Below are positions 47,781 to 56,546 of a stretch of 64,000 nt of DNA, piece after piece. The number at the start of each line of letters is the position of its first letter. The stretch's first letter is position 1. Origin of the DNA: Phyllobacterium pellucidum (GTDB taxonomy: Bacteria; Pseudomonadota; Alphaproteobacteria; Rhizobiales; Rhizobiaceae); the NCBI RefSeq assembly GCF_013327855.1, contig NZ_JABUMX010000007.1:144276-208275 (forward strand). The letters run 5' to 3'. The notes beneath the pieces were generated by a model, which made no database searches, had not been told where the DNA came from, and saw only the letters and a list, made by a program, of their open reading frames with translations. The position numbers and the translations under genes are program-made.

Positions 47781-48245
47781 ATGCACAAGTGGACTCTTGT
47801 TTCAGCGGTTCTCGCCCTTGGTGTGTTCAGTGCGGGGCCGGTGCTGGCGCAAACCTGCGAGCGGGCTACGGCTACCTATGAGGCTGCAGTCGACGACTAT
47901 CTGGGCGCAAAGTTCGCCCTCGACAGGGCTACCCAGCTTCTCGCCTCTGCGCGCTATGCAAGCATTGTCGGAAAGATGAAGATCAACATCGCATTGCAGG
48001 AGACCGACGTCGCGCGCGCACTGCCCGGCTACATTGCATCGCTCGGCCCGGCCTACGCGGCGATCAATTCCATCGATGCGGCGTGTTCCACCGATGTGCT
48101 GGCCACACAGCATCGGCTGCCCACGCAATTCAAGCAGAGGATCGATGACGACCTCGCTTCGTTACTGCAAGGCGGCGTCGACAAGCTTGCAAACGATCAG
48201 ATGGCGGACACCAAGAGCATGTTCGATAGCACGAACAAGAAATAG
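47781..48245 (+). CDS. Small secreted protein of unknown function
   Basis: A 154-residue protein with a clear signal peptide (MHKWTLVSAVLALGVFSAGPVLA, cleavage near AQT). The mature part is helical and rich in Ala, with two cysteines (about C27 and C101) that could form a disulphide. I do not recognise the family. GGGAGGGA precedes the ATG at 47781; a frame start 15 bases upstream is part of the ribosome site. It would be periplasmic. No functional link to its neighbours is visible. Confidence 0.7.
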   Translation: MHKWTLVSAVLALGVFSAGPVLAQTCERATATYEAAVDDYLGAKFALDRATQLLASARYASIVGKMKINIALQETDVARALPGYIASLGPAYAAINSIDAACSTDVLATQHRLPTQFKQRIDDDLASLLQGGVDKLANDQMADTKSMFDSTNKK

Positions 48246-48284
48246 GCGCTCGCTGCCACCGCCCTCATTAAGGATTCGCCGCAT

Positions 48285-48941
48285 TTGCGCAGGTTAGCAT
48301 CAGATGTCCGGGTGGACGTCAAATCGTTCATCATCGCGAACATGGAGGTGCGTCGGGCGCCGCACGTTCCGGAACTTGACCTGTATAGGGCGCATCCTGG
48401 AAGCGGGCTCGGACGGCTGGTCGATTCCGAGAACGACCCGCCACCCTATTGGGCCTATCACTGGGCAGGCGGGACGGTCATTGCCCGCCATATTCTCGAT
48501 CACCCGGAGGTAGTCTCGGGGTTACGTGTCCTCGACCTCGGATCAGGCTCAGGCATTGTCGGCATCGCCGCAGCAATGGCTGGCGCCGGGAAGGTAATCG
48601 CCGCGGACACCGATCCGAACGCGCTTGTCGCGACACAGCTTAACGCACTCATTAATGGCGTAAATATTGAAGCGATCAATGGCGACGTTACGATTGGTGA
48701 CCCGCCCGGTGTCGATCTGATCCTTGTAGGCGATCTTTTCTATGATGAAGCAACGGCACGCCAGGTCACCGGGTTTCTGCTTCGCTGCGCGGCTGCCGGC
48801 ATGCAAATTCTCATTGGCGATCCTGGCCGCTCCTATCTGCCCCGCGCGCACCTGCGTCTCATCGCTGAGTACTTCGTCAGCGACTTTGCCGACGCCGAAG
48901 GTCGTGCCGTGAAGCCAAGCTCGGTTTATGCCTTCACCTAG
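48285..48941 (+). CDS. Class I SAM methyltransferase, ETF-beta lysine methyltransferase-like
   Basis: A 218-residue seven-beta-strand methyltransferase. PPPYWAYHWAGG precedes motif I VLDLGSGSGIVGIAAA; DTDPNAL is motif II, and VGDLFYDEA provides the DxFY element typical of protein lysine methyltransferases of the METTL20 group. Bacterial relatives in Agrobacterium methylate the electron-transfer flavoprotein beta subunit. The start is a TTG at 48285 (AAGGA ten bases upstream) or a GTG at 48312. It ends 17 bases before a RirA-like box that belongs to the next gene. Target protein is inferred from family. Confidence 0.7.
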   Translation: MRRLASDVRVDVKSFIIANMEVRRAPHVPELDLYRAHPGSGLGRLVDSENDPPPYWAYHWAGGTVIARHILDHPEVVSGLRVLDLGSGSGIVGIAAAMAGAGKVIAADTDPNALVATQLNALINGVNIEAINGDVTIGDPPGVDLILVGDLFYDEATARQVTGFLLRCAAAGMQILIGDPGRSYLPRAHLRLIAEYFVSDFADAEGRAVKPSSVYAFT

Positions 48942-48958
48942 CGGGCTCAATTTAATAT

Positions 48959-48973
48959 TGACTGTTCGACTCA
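48959..48973. promoter_or_regulatory. RirA (iron-responsive operator) box before the esterase
   Basis: TGA-CTGTTCGAC-TCA fits the TGA-N9-TCA iron-responsive operator bound by RirA in rhizobia. It lies 21 bases before the ATG of a putative siderophore esterase. Presence in front of an iron gene, with a second copy before the TonB receptor, makes chance occurrence less likely. Confidence 0.55.
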
Positions 48974-48994
48974 TGTTTACTAACCCGTCGGGGC

Positions 48995-49888
48995 ATGACA
49001 ACCCAAAATAGCAACGCTGCCCTGATCGGCGGCACCACATTCCACGATGTCGTATCGGCAGAGAATGGGGCAACGTACCGCATTTTCATCTATCGCCCGA
49101 ATGGCGATGCGCCCAAGGAAGGCTGGCCCGTTATCTACATGACCGATGGCAATGCCGTGATCGGGACCGCGGTCGATGTGATACGTGCCCAGGCTGATTA
49201 TCCGAGCGGCACCAATGTTGCGCAAGGGGTGATTGTGACGATCGGTTACCCGGTCGATGCCGCATATGATCCCTTGCGCCGCTCGTGGGATCTCGGCGTG
49301 CCGCCCGGCAAGACCTATCCACCCTTCTATGAAAATACGCCGCCTGTTAAGACCGGAGGCGCCGAGGATTTCATCACGTTCATCGAGTATCAGATCAAGC
49401 CGATGGTCGAAGCGACCGTTCCGATCGATCGTAAGCGTCAGGCGTTGTTCGGCCATTCTTTCGGCGGCCTCTTTGTTCTGTACAGCCTCTTCACACGTCC
49501 CTCGGCATTCACCACCTGGATTGCGGCCAGCCCTTCGATCTATTGGGAAGACCGCGCGATCGAACAATTCTATCCGGCATTCGCGGCGGCACCCGACACC
49601 AACGCTGGCGCGGCGCTGTATCTTTCCTGCGGCGCGTACGAAACCGAGAACCTGGCGCCGTTTCAGATCGGCGCACCCGACGAGGCGGAGCGCCTTGCCC
49701 AAAAAAAGGTCACGCTCAACGATGTGTTGGCGATCGAAATGCGGGATCGCCTGAACAATTTGCCGGGCCGTCCGATCAGCGCCTCGTTCGAGCTTTACTC
49801 GGGTGAAACCCACATGTCGGTGCTGCCCGTGGCGGTCAATCGCGCCATTCAGCACGCCTTTGCCATCCGCAAGGTCCCATCCGACTAG
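48995..49888 (+). CDS. Putative siderophore esterase, alpha/beta hydrolase (esterase D / IroE-Fes type)
   Basis: A 297-residue hydrolase without a signal peptide, so cytoplasmic as drawn. WPVIYMTDGNAVIG forms the oxyanion region, QALFGHSFGGLFVLYSLF carries the nucleophile elbow GHSFGG, and ETHMSVLP supplies the catalytic histidine. The fold and length match PF00756 members such as IroE and BesA, which cut ester or amide bonds in siderophores. It precedes a TonB receptor and FhuCDB importer and has its own RirA-like box. Likely role: hydrolysis of the imported ferric siderophore to release iron. Substrate is inferred. Confidence 0.8.
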   Translation: MTTQNSNAALIGGTTFHDVVSAENGATYRIFIYRPNGDAPKEGWPVIYMTDGNAVIGTAVDVIRAQADYPSGTNVAQGVIVTIGYPVDAAYDPLRRSWDLGVPPGKTYPPFYENTPPVKTGGAEDFITFIEYQIKPMVEATVPIDRKRQALFGHSFGGLFVLYSLFTRPSAFTTWIAASPSIYWEDRAIEQFYPAFAAAPDTNAGAALYLSCGAYETENLAPFQIGAPDEAERLAQKKVTLNDVLAIEMRDRLNNLPGRPISASFELYSGETHMSVLPVAVNRAIQHAFAIRKVPSD

Positions 49889-50055
49889 CGCGCCCGCCGC
49901 CGCGATGCGGGCGTCGCGAAATCGAGCCAGGTCAAGCCGCCTCGTCCCGCGTGTAACATCAAAGTCACACCCTTGATTGCAACCACGAGGCGCGCACGGG
50001 AAAACCACACGCACAGCTTGACTAATATAATATGACAAATGTAGTCATGTTTGAA

Positions 50056-50074
50056 CATGAGTACGGCACTCATG
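50056..50074. promoter_or_regulatory. RirA (iron-responsive operator) box in a longer palindrome, before the receptor gene
   Basis: CATGAGT-ACGGC-ACTCATG is a perfect inverted repeat with 7-base arms that contains TGA-N9-TCA (50058-50072), the RirA operator form. A second small palindrome, CATGTTTGAACATG, overlaps its left edge. It lies 42 bases before the receptor ATG. TATAAT at 50026-50031 may be a -10 element just upstream. Confidence 0.6.
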
Positions 50075-50115
50075 AAACTTCCAGCAATGTCAATGGATTA
50101 TACATGGGGTGGGTT

Positions 50116-52287
50116 ATGCGCGTTCACGAAACCGATAGACGGTCTTTCAATTCGGTAGCGCCAAAGCAATTGACGTTCCTGTTGATGTCGACAGCGGTCG
50201 CCAGTCTGATGATGGCCGGCGTCGCGCGCTCCCAGGACGCAGGCAATATCCAGCTCAATACGATCGTCATCGATGGCGACAGCAACCCAGTCGGTCCTGA
50301 TAAGGGCTATATCGCAAAGAACACCCTGACGGGCTCGAAAACCGACGTGCCGATCCGCGAGATTCCGCAATCGATTTCCGTCGTTACGCGCGAGCAGATG
50401 GATGACCGCATTGTCGACCGCGTCGAAGACGCCATAGCTTACACGTCGGGCGTTACGGCATCGCCCTGGGGGGTCGACGAGCGCTTCGATCAGTTTCTGA
50501 TCCGCGGCTTTGACGTTGGCACCTATGCCGTATTCCGCGATGGTCTGCCGCAAAAAGCCATCGACTTTTCCGGCTTCAAATCCGAACCCTATGGAATGGA
50601 ACGAGTCGAAGTCCTCAAGGGACCGTCCTCGGTTCTCTACGGCGAAAATGATGTGGCCGGCCTCGTCAACCTGGTGACGAAGCGACCGACAACCGATCCG
50701 TTCTACAGCGCCTATGCCGGCTATGGATCATTCAACACCTATGAACTCGGGATCGACGCCGGTGGACCGCTCGATAAGGAAGGCGTCTGGACCTATCGCT
50801 TGACAGGCCTGCTGCGCGACGGCGAACTGGAAACAGATTTTTCCCAGAACGATCGCGTTTACATCGCCCCGGCAATTACCTGGTCGCCCAGCGCCGACAC
50901 GTCGCTGACAGTCCTTGCCAACTACCAGTGGGACAAGCTCACTCCCAATGCCTTCCTTCCGGTTGCCAACCCGGCTTTTCCCGACCTGCCGAAATTCTCG
51001 CGCAGCTTCACCACGGCGCAGCCAGGCTTCAACGACTTCGACGCCAATCACGGCTCGATCGGTTATCTTTTCGAACACAGCTTCAACGACGCATGGAAGG
51101 TTCGGCAGAACCTTCGCTATTCATCGCAGGATACCGACTATCGGCATCTCTACTATTCAAGCATGGCTGACGATACGACCATGAACCGGACGCTGTTCAC
51201 GGTGGATGAGACAGCGACGATCTTCAGCGTCGACAACAACGTGCAGTACGATTACGAAAATGCCCGCATCAAGAATACATTGCTGATGGGTCTCGACTAT
51301 ACGCGCCAGACTGTCGACGGCCACAACGGCTACGGTGAGGGTCCGACTCTGGACATCACCAACCCCGACTACCATCTCGACATCGAATCGCCCGCAATCT
51401 ATGTCGACCGCAAGCAGACGGTCGATCAAATCGGACTTTATGGACAGACCCAGACCAAGTTCGACGATCATTGGCTTCTTACGCTGGGCGGGCGCCAGTC
51501 GTGGGTGACGAACAAGAATTTCGACCGGTTGAGCGACACCTCCGATACCCAGGACGACAACGCCTTCACCGGTAAGGCCGGCCTTGGCTATCTCTTCGAT
51601 AACGGTTTTACGCCCTATATCAGCTATACGGAATCGTTCAGTCCGGTCATTGGCCAGGGCTCCAGCGGCCAGACCTTTGCGCCTTCGGAGGGCAAGCAGT
51701 ACGAAGCCGGCGTCAAATATGAGCCCGACTATTTCCCTGGCACGGTGACAGGCTCGGTATTCGAGATCACCAAGTCCAACGTGCTGACGCCCGATCCGGT
51801 GGACCCGACGTTCCAGGTGCAGACCGGCGAGGTCCGACATCGCGGCTTTGAACTCGAATCCGTCGTCAACCTGTTCCATGGCGTCAGCCTGATCGCGAGC
51901 TACACCTATCTCGACGCCGAAATCACGTCGAGCAACATCGACGGGGAGGTTGGCAACCGTCCGGCGCTGGTGCCCGAACACCAGGCGGGTCTCTGGGCAA
52001 AGTATACATTCGAGACCGGCGCTCTCGAGGGTCTTAACGTCGGCTCGGGTGTTCGCTATGTCGGAAGTACGTATGGCGACAACGCCAATCTGATCAAGGT
52101 AGATAGCTACACGCTTGTCGACGCGCTGATCAGCTATGAAAAGAACGGCTGGAAGGGATCGCTGAAGGCGAGCAACATCTTCGACAAGGAGTATTACTCG
52201 ACCTGTTCCAGCGACGACATCGGCAATCCCATGTGCATTTATGGCGAGGGCCGGGCCATCAAGGCCACGCTTTCGGCGAAGTTCTGA
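50116..52287 (+). CDS. TonB-dependent ferric-siderophore receptor (FhuA/FoxA type)
   Basis: Outer-membrane receptor of 723 residues. The signal peptide lies at about 20-45 (LTFLLMSTAVASLMMAGVARS), then a plug domain with IPQSISVVTREQMDDR and VEVLKGPSSVLYGENDVAGLVNLVTKRP, then a 22-strand barrel ending in the required aromatic residue (TLSAKF). The plug words are those of the hydroxamate/ferrichrome class. The ATG at 50116 follows a GGGGTGGG stretch; the frame is open to 50032 but that extension covers the operator. It is the first gene of receptor-FhuC-FhuD-FhuB, with a one-base overlap to the ATPase. Iron-repressed by RirA is likely. Confidence 0.92.
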   Translation: MRVHETDRRSFNSVAPKQLTFLLMSTAVASLMMAGVARSQDAGNIQLNTIVIDGDSNPVGPDKGYIAKNTLTGSKTDVPIREIPQSISVVTREQMDDRIVDRVEDAIAYTSGVTASPWGVDERFDQFLIRGFDVGTYAVFRDGLPQKAIDFSGFKSEPYGMERVEVLKGPSSVLYGENDVAGLVNLVTKRPTTDPFYSAYAGYGSFNTYELGIDAGGPLDKEGVWTYRLTGLLRDGELETDFSQNDRVYIAPAITWSPSADTSLTVLANYQWDKLTPNAFLPVANPAFPDLPKFSRSFTTAQPGFNDFDANHGSIGYLFEHSFNDAWKVRQNLRYSSQDTDYRHLYYSSMADDTTMNRTLFTVDETATIFSVDNNVQYDYENARIKNTLLMGLDYTRQTVDGHNGYGEGPTLDITNPDYHLDIESPAIYVDRKQTVDQIGLYGQTQTKFDDHWLLTLGGRQSWVTNKNFDRLSDTSDTQDDNAFTGKAGLGYLFDNGFTPYISYTESFSPVIGQGSSGQTFAPSEGKQYEAGVKYEPDYFPGTVTGSVFEITKSNVLTPDPVDPTFQVQTGEVRHRGFELESVVNLFHGVSLIASYTYLDAEITSSNIDGEVGNRPALVPEHQAGLWAKYTFETGALEGLNVGSGVRYVGSTYGDNANLIKVDSYTLVDALISYEKNGWKGSLKASNIFDKEYYSTCSSDDIGNPMCIYGEGRAIKATLSAKF

Positions 52288-53075
52288 TGGCTGCAATGAC
52301 TGGAACTTCCTTCTCGCTCGATGGCATTGGCTTCGAGATCGATGGCAAGGCACTGTTGCATCCATTGACGTTGAGCGTTCCAACCGGGGAGGTCGTCGGC
52401 ATACTCGGGCATAATGGTTCGGGAAAGTCCACGCTCCTGAAGATACTGGCCCGGTTTCAGGCCCCGACAGCGGGGCGGGCGGAATATGCCGGACAGGATC
52501 TGGTATCGTTTCGCACCAAGGACTATGCACGGCGCGTGGCTTATCTGCCGCAGCAGACGCCTGATACGGATGGCATGACGGTGCGCGAGGTCGTTGCCCT
52601 CGGACGTTATCCCTGGCACGGCGCGCTTGGCCGCTTCTCTGCCCTAGACAAGCTCAAGGTGGCGGACGCGTTGAAGCTTACTTCAATGACGGCGCTCGCC
52701 GACCGCGTCGTCGATACGCTTTCGGGCGGCGAGCGTCAGCGGGCCTTTGTCGCCATGCTGATCGCGCAAGATACTGAATGCCTGTTGCTGGATGAGCCGA
52801 TATCGGCGCTCGATATCAGCCACCAGATCGAGGTCATGGAACTCATTCGCATGCTGGCGCATGAGCACAAGAAAACTGTGCTGATCGTGCTCCACGATAT
52901 CAACATGGCAGCGCGCTACTGCGACCGGCTCATCGCGCTTGCCGGTGGCCGTCTGGTGGCCCACGACGAAACCGCCGCCTTGATCACGGCGGAGCGTCTC
53001 GATGCGATCTACGGCGTTCGCATGGGCATTTTTCCGCATCCGCAGACGCAATCGCCAATCAGCTACGTTCTCTAG
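52287..53075 (+). CDS. fhuC: Ferric-siderophore ABC transporter ATPase, FhuC-like
   Basis: A 262-residue ATPase. Walker A GHNGSGKST, Q-loop YLPQQTP, signature LSGGERQRAFVAML, Walker B CLLLDEPISALD and H-loop VLHDINMA are complete. It has the size and words of the FecE/FhuC class. The start shares a base with the receptor stop (TGATG), so the upstream in-frame extension inside the receptor gene is rejected. It works with the FhuB-like double permease and the FhuD-like receptor encoded next. Symbol is by class; the siderophore may not be ferrichrome. Confidence 0.88.
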   Translation: MAAMTGTSFSLDGIGFEIDGKALLHPLTLSVPTGEVVGILGHNGSGKSTLLKILARFQAPTAGRAEYAGQDLVSFRTKDYARRVAYLPQQTPDTDGMTVREVVALGRYPWHGALGRFSALDKLKVADALKLTSMTALADRVVDTLSGGERQRAFVAMLIAQDTECLLLDEPISALDISHQIEVMELIRMLAHEHKKTVLIVLHDINMAARYCDRLIALAGGRLVAHDETAALITAERLDAIYGVRMGIFPHPQTQSPISYVL

Positions 53076-53077
53076 CC

Positions 53078-53938
53078 ATGGCCGCCCTCTCACGACGCGC
53101 ATTTCTCCTCGGCACCATGGCGCTCGCGCCCATGCTTTCCATCGTGAGAAGCGGCGCAGCGACACTGCGTGTCGTCAGTCTCGATTATGGCCTGGCGCAA
53201 ACGCTGATCGAAATCGGCGCCACCCCCATCGGCCTGATCGATACCCCAAGCTGGCCCATCTGGGCTGTCGAGCCGCCCCTCCCGCAAGGGATTGCCAACA
53301 TGGGCTCGGCGCATGAGATCAACATGGAACTTCTGCAACTCCTGAAGCCTGACCTTATCCTGTCGACACCCTATCTCGAATGGGTCAGGCCGCAGCTCGA
53401 ACTGATTGCGCCTGTGAAATCCTTTCCTATCCATGCGACAGGTACCTCGCCCTATCCCAATATCGTGGCCGCGACGCGCGAGCTCGGGAGCATGCTCGGC
53501 AGAACGGCGGAAGCGGAAGCCCTTATCGAGCGTACCGCAAGCGAACTTGAGGCCGCCAAGGCCAAAGCGCAACATCTTGGCAAGCTCGCCGTCATGACCT
53601 TCATGGATGCTCGCAACATCCGCTTCTATGGACCGGGTGGCAATTTTCAGGATGTTCTCGACCGCCTGGGTCTCGAAAATGCCTGGAAGCGCCCAACCAA
53701 TGAATGGGGTTTCAGCGATGGCGGCATCGCCGACCTCATTGAAGTCGGCGATAACTGGCTCTTCTACATCGATCCGGTGCCACCGGATGTACTCGCAACG
53801 CTTCCCGGAAGCCCCCTTTGGCAAAGCATGCCGTTCGTCCAGAAAGACCGTGCGCGACGCATGGACAGTGTGCTCATGTTCGGCACCTTACCCTCGATGA
53901 CCCGCTTTGCGCGCCTGCTGGTGGAAGCCACCACATGA
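53078..53938 (+). CDS. fhuD: Ferric-siderophore periplasmic binding protein, FhuD-like
   Basis: A 286-residue binding protein of the helical-backbone class (cluster A-II). The N-terminus SRRAFLLGTMALAPML is a twin-arginine-type signal, as is common for alphaproteobacterial FhuD. The mature region begins ATLRVVSLDYGLAQTLIEIG; LLQLLKPDLILSTPY and LGRTAEAEALIERT are family marks. It is two bases after the fhuC-like stop, and its TGA overlaps the fhuB start. It carries the ferric siderophore to the double permease. Confidence 0.88.
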   Translation: MAALSRRAFLLGTMALAPMLSIVRSGAATLRVVSLDYGLAQTLIEIGATPIGLIDTPSWPIWAVEPPLPQGIANMGSAHEINMELLQLLKPDLILSTPYLEWVRPQLELIAPVKSFPIHATGTSPYPNIVAATRELGSMLGRTAEAEALIERTASELEAAKAKAQHLGKLAVMTFMDARNIRFYGPGGNFQDVLDRLGLENAWKRPTNEWGFSDGGIADLIEVGDNWLFYIDPVPPDVLATLPGSPLWQSMPFVQKDRARRMDSVLMFGTLPSMTRFARLLVEATT

Positions 53939-55929
53939 AACGTAAAGACGCCCAGCCATGGCTATGGATCGGCGCCCTCTGGGCCGCCGCGCTTGCCATT
54001 ACCGCTTTCAACCTTTTGCCATCGCTGGAAGGGCTCAGCCTCGGCAGTGTGTTCTCGACCCCATCACCCGACGACAGCCGTGCGGTACTCGCGCATTACA
54101 GCCTCCTTCCCCGTCTCGCGATGGCAGCCATCTGCGGCTTCGCACTTGGACTTTCGGGCATGCTGTTCCAACATGTCCTTCGCAATCCTCTCGCATCGCC
54201 GTCAACGCTCGGCATCGAGGCCGGCGCGCAACTCAGCCTTGGCATTGCCATGCTCTGGTTTCCGGCAATCCTCGGCTGGAGCCGGGATATTTCCACTGCC
54301 TTTGGCGGGTTCGCCGCTGTCGGCATCGTTTTTGCCGTGGGCTGGAAATATAGATTCAATTCCGTCGTCGTCATTCTGACAGGCATGGTCACGGGGCTCT
54401 ACTGCACTGCAGTCGTCACGTTGCTCACCCTCATGAACGACCACTACCTTGCCGGCCTTTTCATCTGGGGAGGCGGTTCGCTAAATCAGAACGACTGGCG
54501 GCAGGTGGCGACCCTCACACCAAAAATCATCGGATGCTCTGTTCTCGCACTCCTGCTGGTCAAACAGCTCAGTGTTCTGACGCTCGGAGATGCCGCACAG
54601 GCCCTCGGGGTCAAGATACAAAGCATTCGCGCCGGCGCGCTCTTCGTTGCCGTTGCGTTGACTGCATTTACGGTCAGCGCGGTGGGGATCATTGGTTTCC
54701 TCGGTCTGGCGGCGCCGGCCATCGCGCGGGCCATCGGGGCAAGGCGCATCGCAACGCGGTTGATCGCGGCTTCGCTTGCAGGCGCGGCACTTCTCATCAT
54801 CGTCGATCAGCTTGTGCAGTTTTACGGGGCGGTATCCGGGGTTAGCCTTCCGACCGGCGCAGTCACTGCAGTCATCGGGGCACCTTTCTTGTTGTTTCTG
54901 ATGTTGAGGCGCAACGTGCCTAACGCGATCGCGGTTCAGGGGAAAGCGCTTATCGTAGCCACTCCAAGGCCTCGCTTGCTGTTGTCATTGCTTTTGTTGC
55001 TTTTGGCGGCGGCTGCTCTGCTTGCTATCGTTGTTGGCCGCGACATCAATGCAGGATGGGCAAGCCAGGCGGGCGAAACCCTGCGGTCGTTGTTGCCATG
55101 GCGCGTGCCGCGTCTAGTTGCCGCCATTTCTGCGGGCGTTCTGCTCGCCTTGTCAGGAAGCCTTTTGCAGAGGCTGACGGGCAACGCCCTCGCCAGTCCC
55201 GAGGTGCTTGGCGTGAGCGCCGGCACGGCGCTGGGATTGCTGTGCATGCTTTTTCTTGTCGCGCAGCCGACCTATGCTCACAGGCTGATCGGCGGCTTTT
55301 CCGGTGCCGGCGTGGTGCTCGTGATCCTCTTTGCCGTCAACCGGCGATCGCATGCGGGAAACCAGTTTCTGATCTTTGGCGTATCGCTCGGGGCACTTTT
55401 GACGGCGCTCGTTTCTGTCATCCTTGCTTCCGGCGATCCGCGCGCGCTCTTCCTTCTCAGTTGGATGGCCGGTTCTACCTATGGCGTTACGCCCCTGCTG
55501 GCATGGACGTCCGCGGCATTTGCGATCGCCGGCCTCTTCGCCGTGATATTGCTCGCGCGGCCCCTGCAGCATTTCGCGCTGGGGGACATCTCCGCCCATG
55601 CCCATGGCGTCGACATCAAGCGCTTCCGCGCCCTTATCCTGGGCCTTTCCGCGCTATTGACGGCCATTGCCACCCTGGTCGTCGGACCGTTGAGTTTCGT
55701 CGGATTGATGGCGCCTCATCTCGCGCAACGCGTCGGCTTGCCGCGCGGGACGACGCACATCCTGGGGTCGGCGCTCTTCGGGGCATTGCTGATGGCGGCA
55801 GCCGACTTTATCGGCCGAACCATTTATTTCCCGTGGCAACTACCCACGGGTCTCGTTGCAACATTGCTTGGCGGACCGATCTTTGCGGTGCTGATCATCC
55901 GCGGCAGCCGCCAGTCCGTGCAACATTAA
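53935..55929 (+). CDS. fhuB: Ferric-siderophore ABC transporter double permease, FhuB-like
   Basis: A 664-residue inner-membrane protein made of two tandem FecCD-type halves (about 1-330 and 345-664), the hallmark of FhuB. Each half has its RNPLASPSTLGIEAGA / GNALASPEVLGVSAGT motif, its ATPase-coupling glycine loop, and a GFLGLAAPAIARAIG / SFVGLMAPHLAQRVG segment. About 18-20 hydrophobic spans are visible. It closes the receptor-ATPase-binding protein-permease operon with a 4-base overlap. No ferric-siderophore reductase gene follows, which fits iron release by the esterase instead (inference). Confidence 0.92.
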   Translation: MKRKDAQPWLWIGALWAAALAITAFNLLPSLEGLSLGSVFSTPSPDDSRAVLAHYSLLPRLAMAAICGFALGLSGMLFQHVLRNPLASPSTLGIEAGAQLSLGIAMLWFPAILGWSRDISTAFGGFAAVGIVFAVGWKYRFNSVVVILTGMVTGLYCTAVVTLLTLMNDHYLAGLFIWGGGSLNQNDWRQVATLTPKIIGCSVLALLLVKQLSVLTLGDAAQALGVKIQSIRAGALFVAVALTAFTVSAVGIIGFLGLAAPAIARAIGARRIATRLIAASLAGAALLIIVDQLVQFYGAVSGVSLPTGAVTAVIGAPFLLFLMLRRNVPNAIAVQGKALIVATPRPRLLLSLLLLLLAAAALLAIVVGRDINAGWASQAGETLRSLLPWRVPRLVAAISAGVLLALSGSLLQRLTGNALASPEVLGVSAGTALGLLCMLFLVAQPTYAHRLIGGFSGAGVVLVILFAVNRRSHAGNQFLIFGVSLGALLTALVSVILASGDPRALFLLSWMAGSTYGVTPLLAWTSAAFAIAGLFAVILLARPLQHFALGDISAHAHGVDIKRFRALILGLSALLTAIATLVVGPLSFVGLMAPHLAQRVGLPRGTTHILGSALFGALLMAAADFIGRTIYFPWQLPTGLVATLLGGPIFAVLIIRGSRQSVQH

Positions 55930-56063
55930 CATCCCCTTCTGGTTGCGAATAACGCCCCCTTGAGGGAGACATGGATCATATCCGAATGGCGATCTGTACA
56001 GGTCGACCCAATGGGGCGAACATGTTAAGCGGGTCAACGATATGATTGAGAACGGAGGCATTC

Positions 56064-56546
56064 ATGAGCCGGCTTGACAGCTTCATTCACCGCTTGACCG
56101 CGCAACGCGATATTCTTAACGATATTCGCGAGACGGTGGACGAAATTGAAGGGCCGGTGCTTGAACTCGGACTCGGCAACGGCCGGACATTCGATCATCT
56201 CCGCGCGTTGTTTCCAGACAAACGCATCATCGCGTTCGACCGGGCGGTCGGCTCGCACAAGACGTCGACGCCCGCGCCCGAAAACATCGTCCTTGGCGAA
56301 ATTCGCGAAACCGCCCAGACCTTCGTCGGCGTCGGCGCCGCGCTCGTCCATGTTGATATAGGCACCGGCTATGACGACAAGGATGCGATCACACTCACCT
56401 GGTTGCCGCAACTCGCTGCTGGCCTGCTTCGTCCGCAAGGCCTTGTCGTGAGCGGTCTCGAACTGCTTCACCCGCAACTTGAAGCATTGCCCATTTGCTC
56501 AAGCGTCCCGGTCGGCCGTTACTTCCTTTATCGCCGCATCGAATAG
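56064..56546 (+). CDS. Small class I SAM-dependent methyltransferase (Methyltransf_17 type)
   Basis: A 160-residue methyltransferase. VLELGLGNGRTFDHLRALFPDKRIIAFDR carries motif I (ELGLGNGR) and the acidic residue of motif II; LVHVDIGTGYDDKD and GLLRPQGLVVSGLEL follow. This compact form matches PF12692-like proteins. CGGAGG lies six bases before the ATG at 56064. The 134-base gap after fhuB holds no clear terminator or promoter. Its last 48 bases overlap the end of the opposing FkbM gene. Substrate is unknown. Confidence 0.78.
   Translation: MSRLDSFIHRLTAQRDILNDIRETVDEIEGPVLELGLGNGRTFDHLRALFPDKRIIAFDRAVGSHKTSTPAPENIVLGEIRETAQTFVGVGAALVHVDIGTGYDDKDAITLTWLPQLAAGLLRPQGLVVSGLELLHPQLEALPICSSVPVGRYFLYRRIE

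Noticed and set aside
51157..52530. A 457-codon minus-strand frame across the TonB receptor end
   Set aside because: The plus strand encodes a complete receptor barrel with terminal Phe and the FhuC start; the minus frame has no recognisable protein features.
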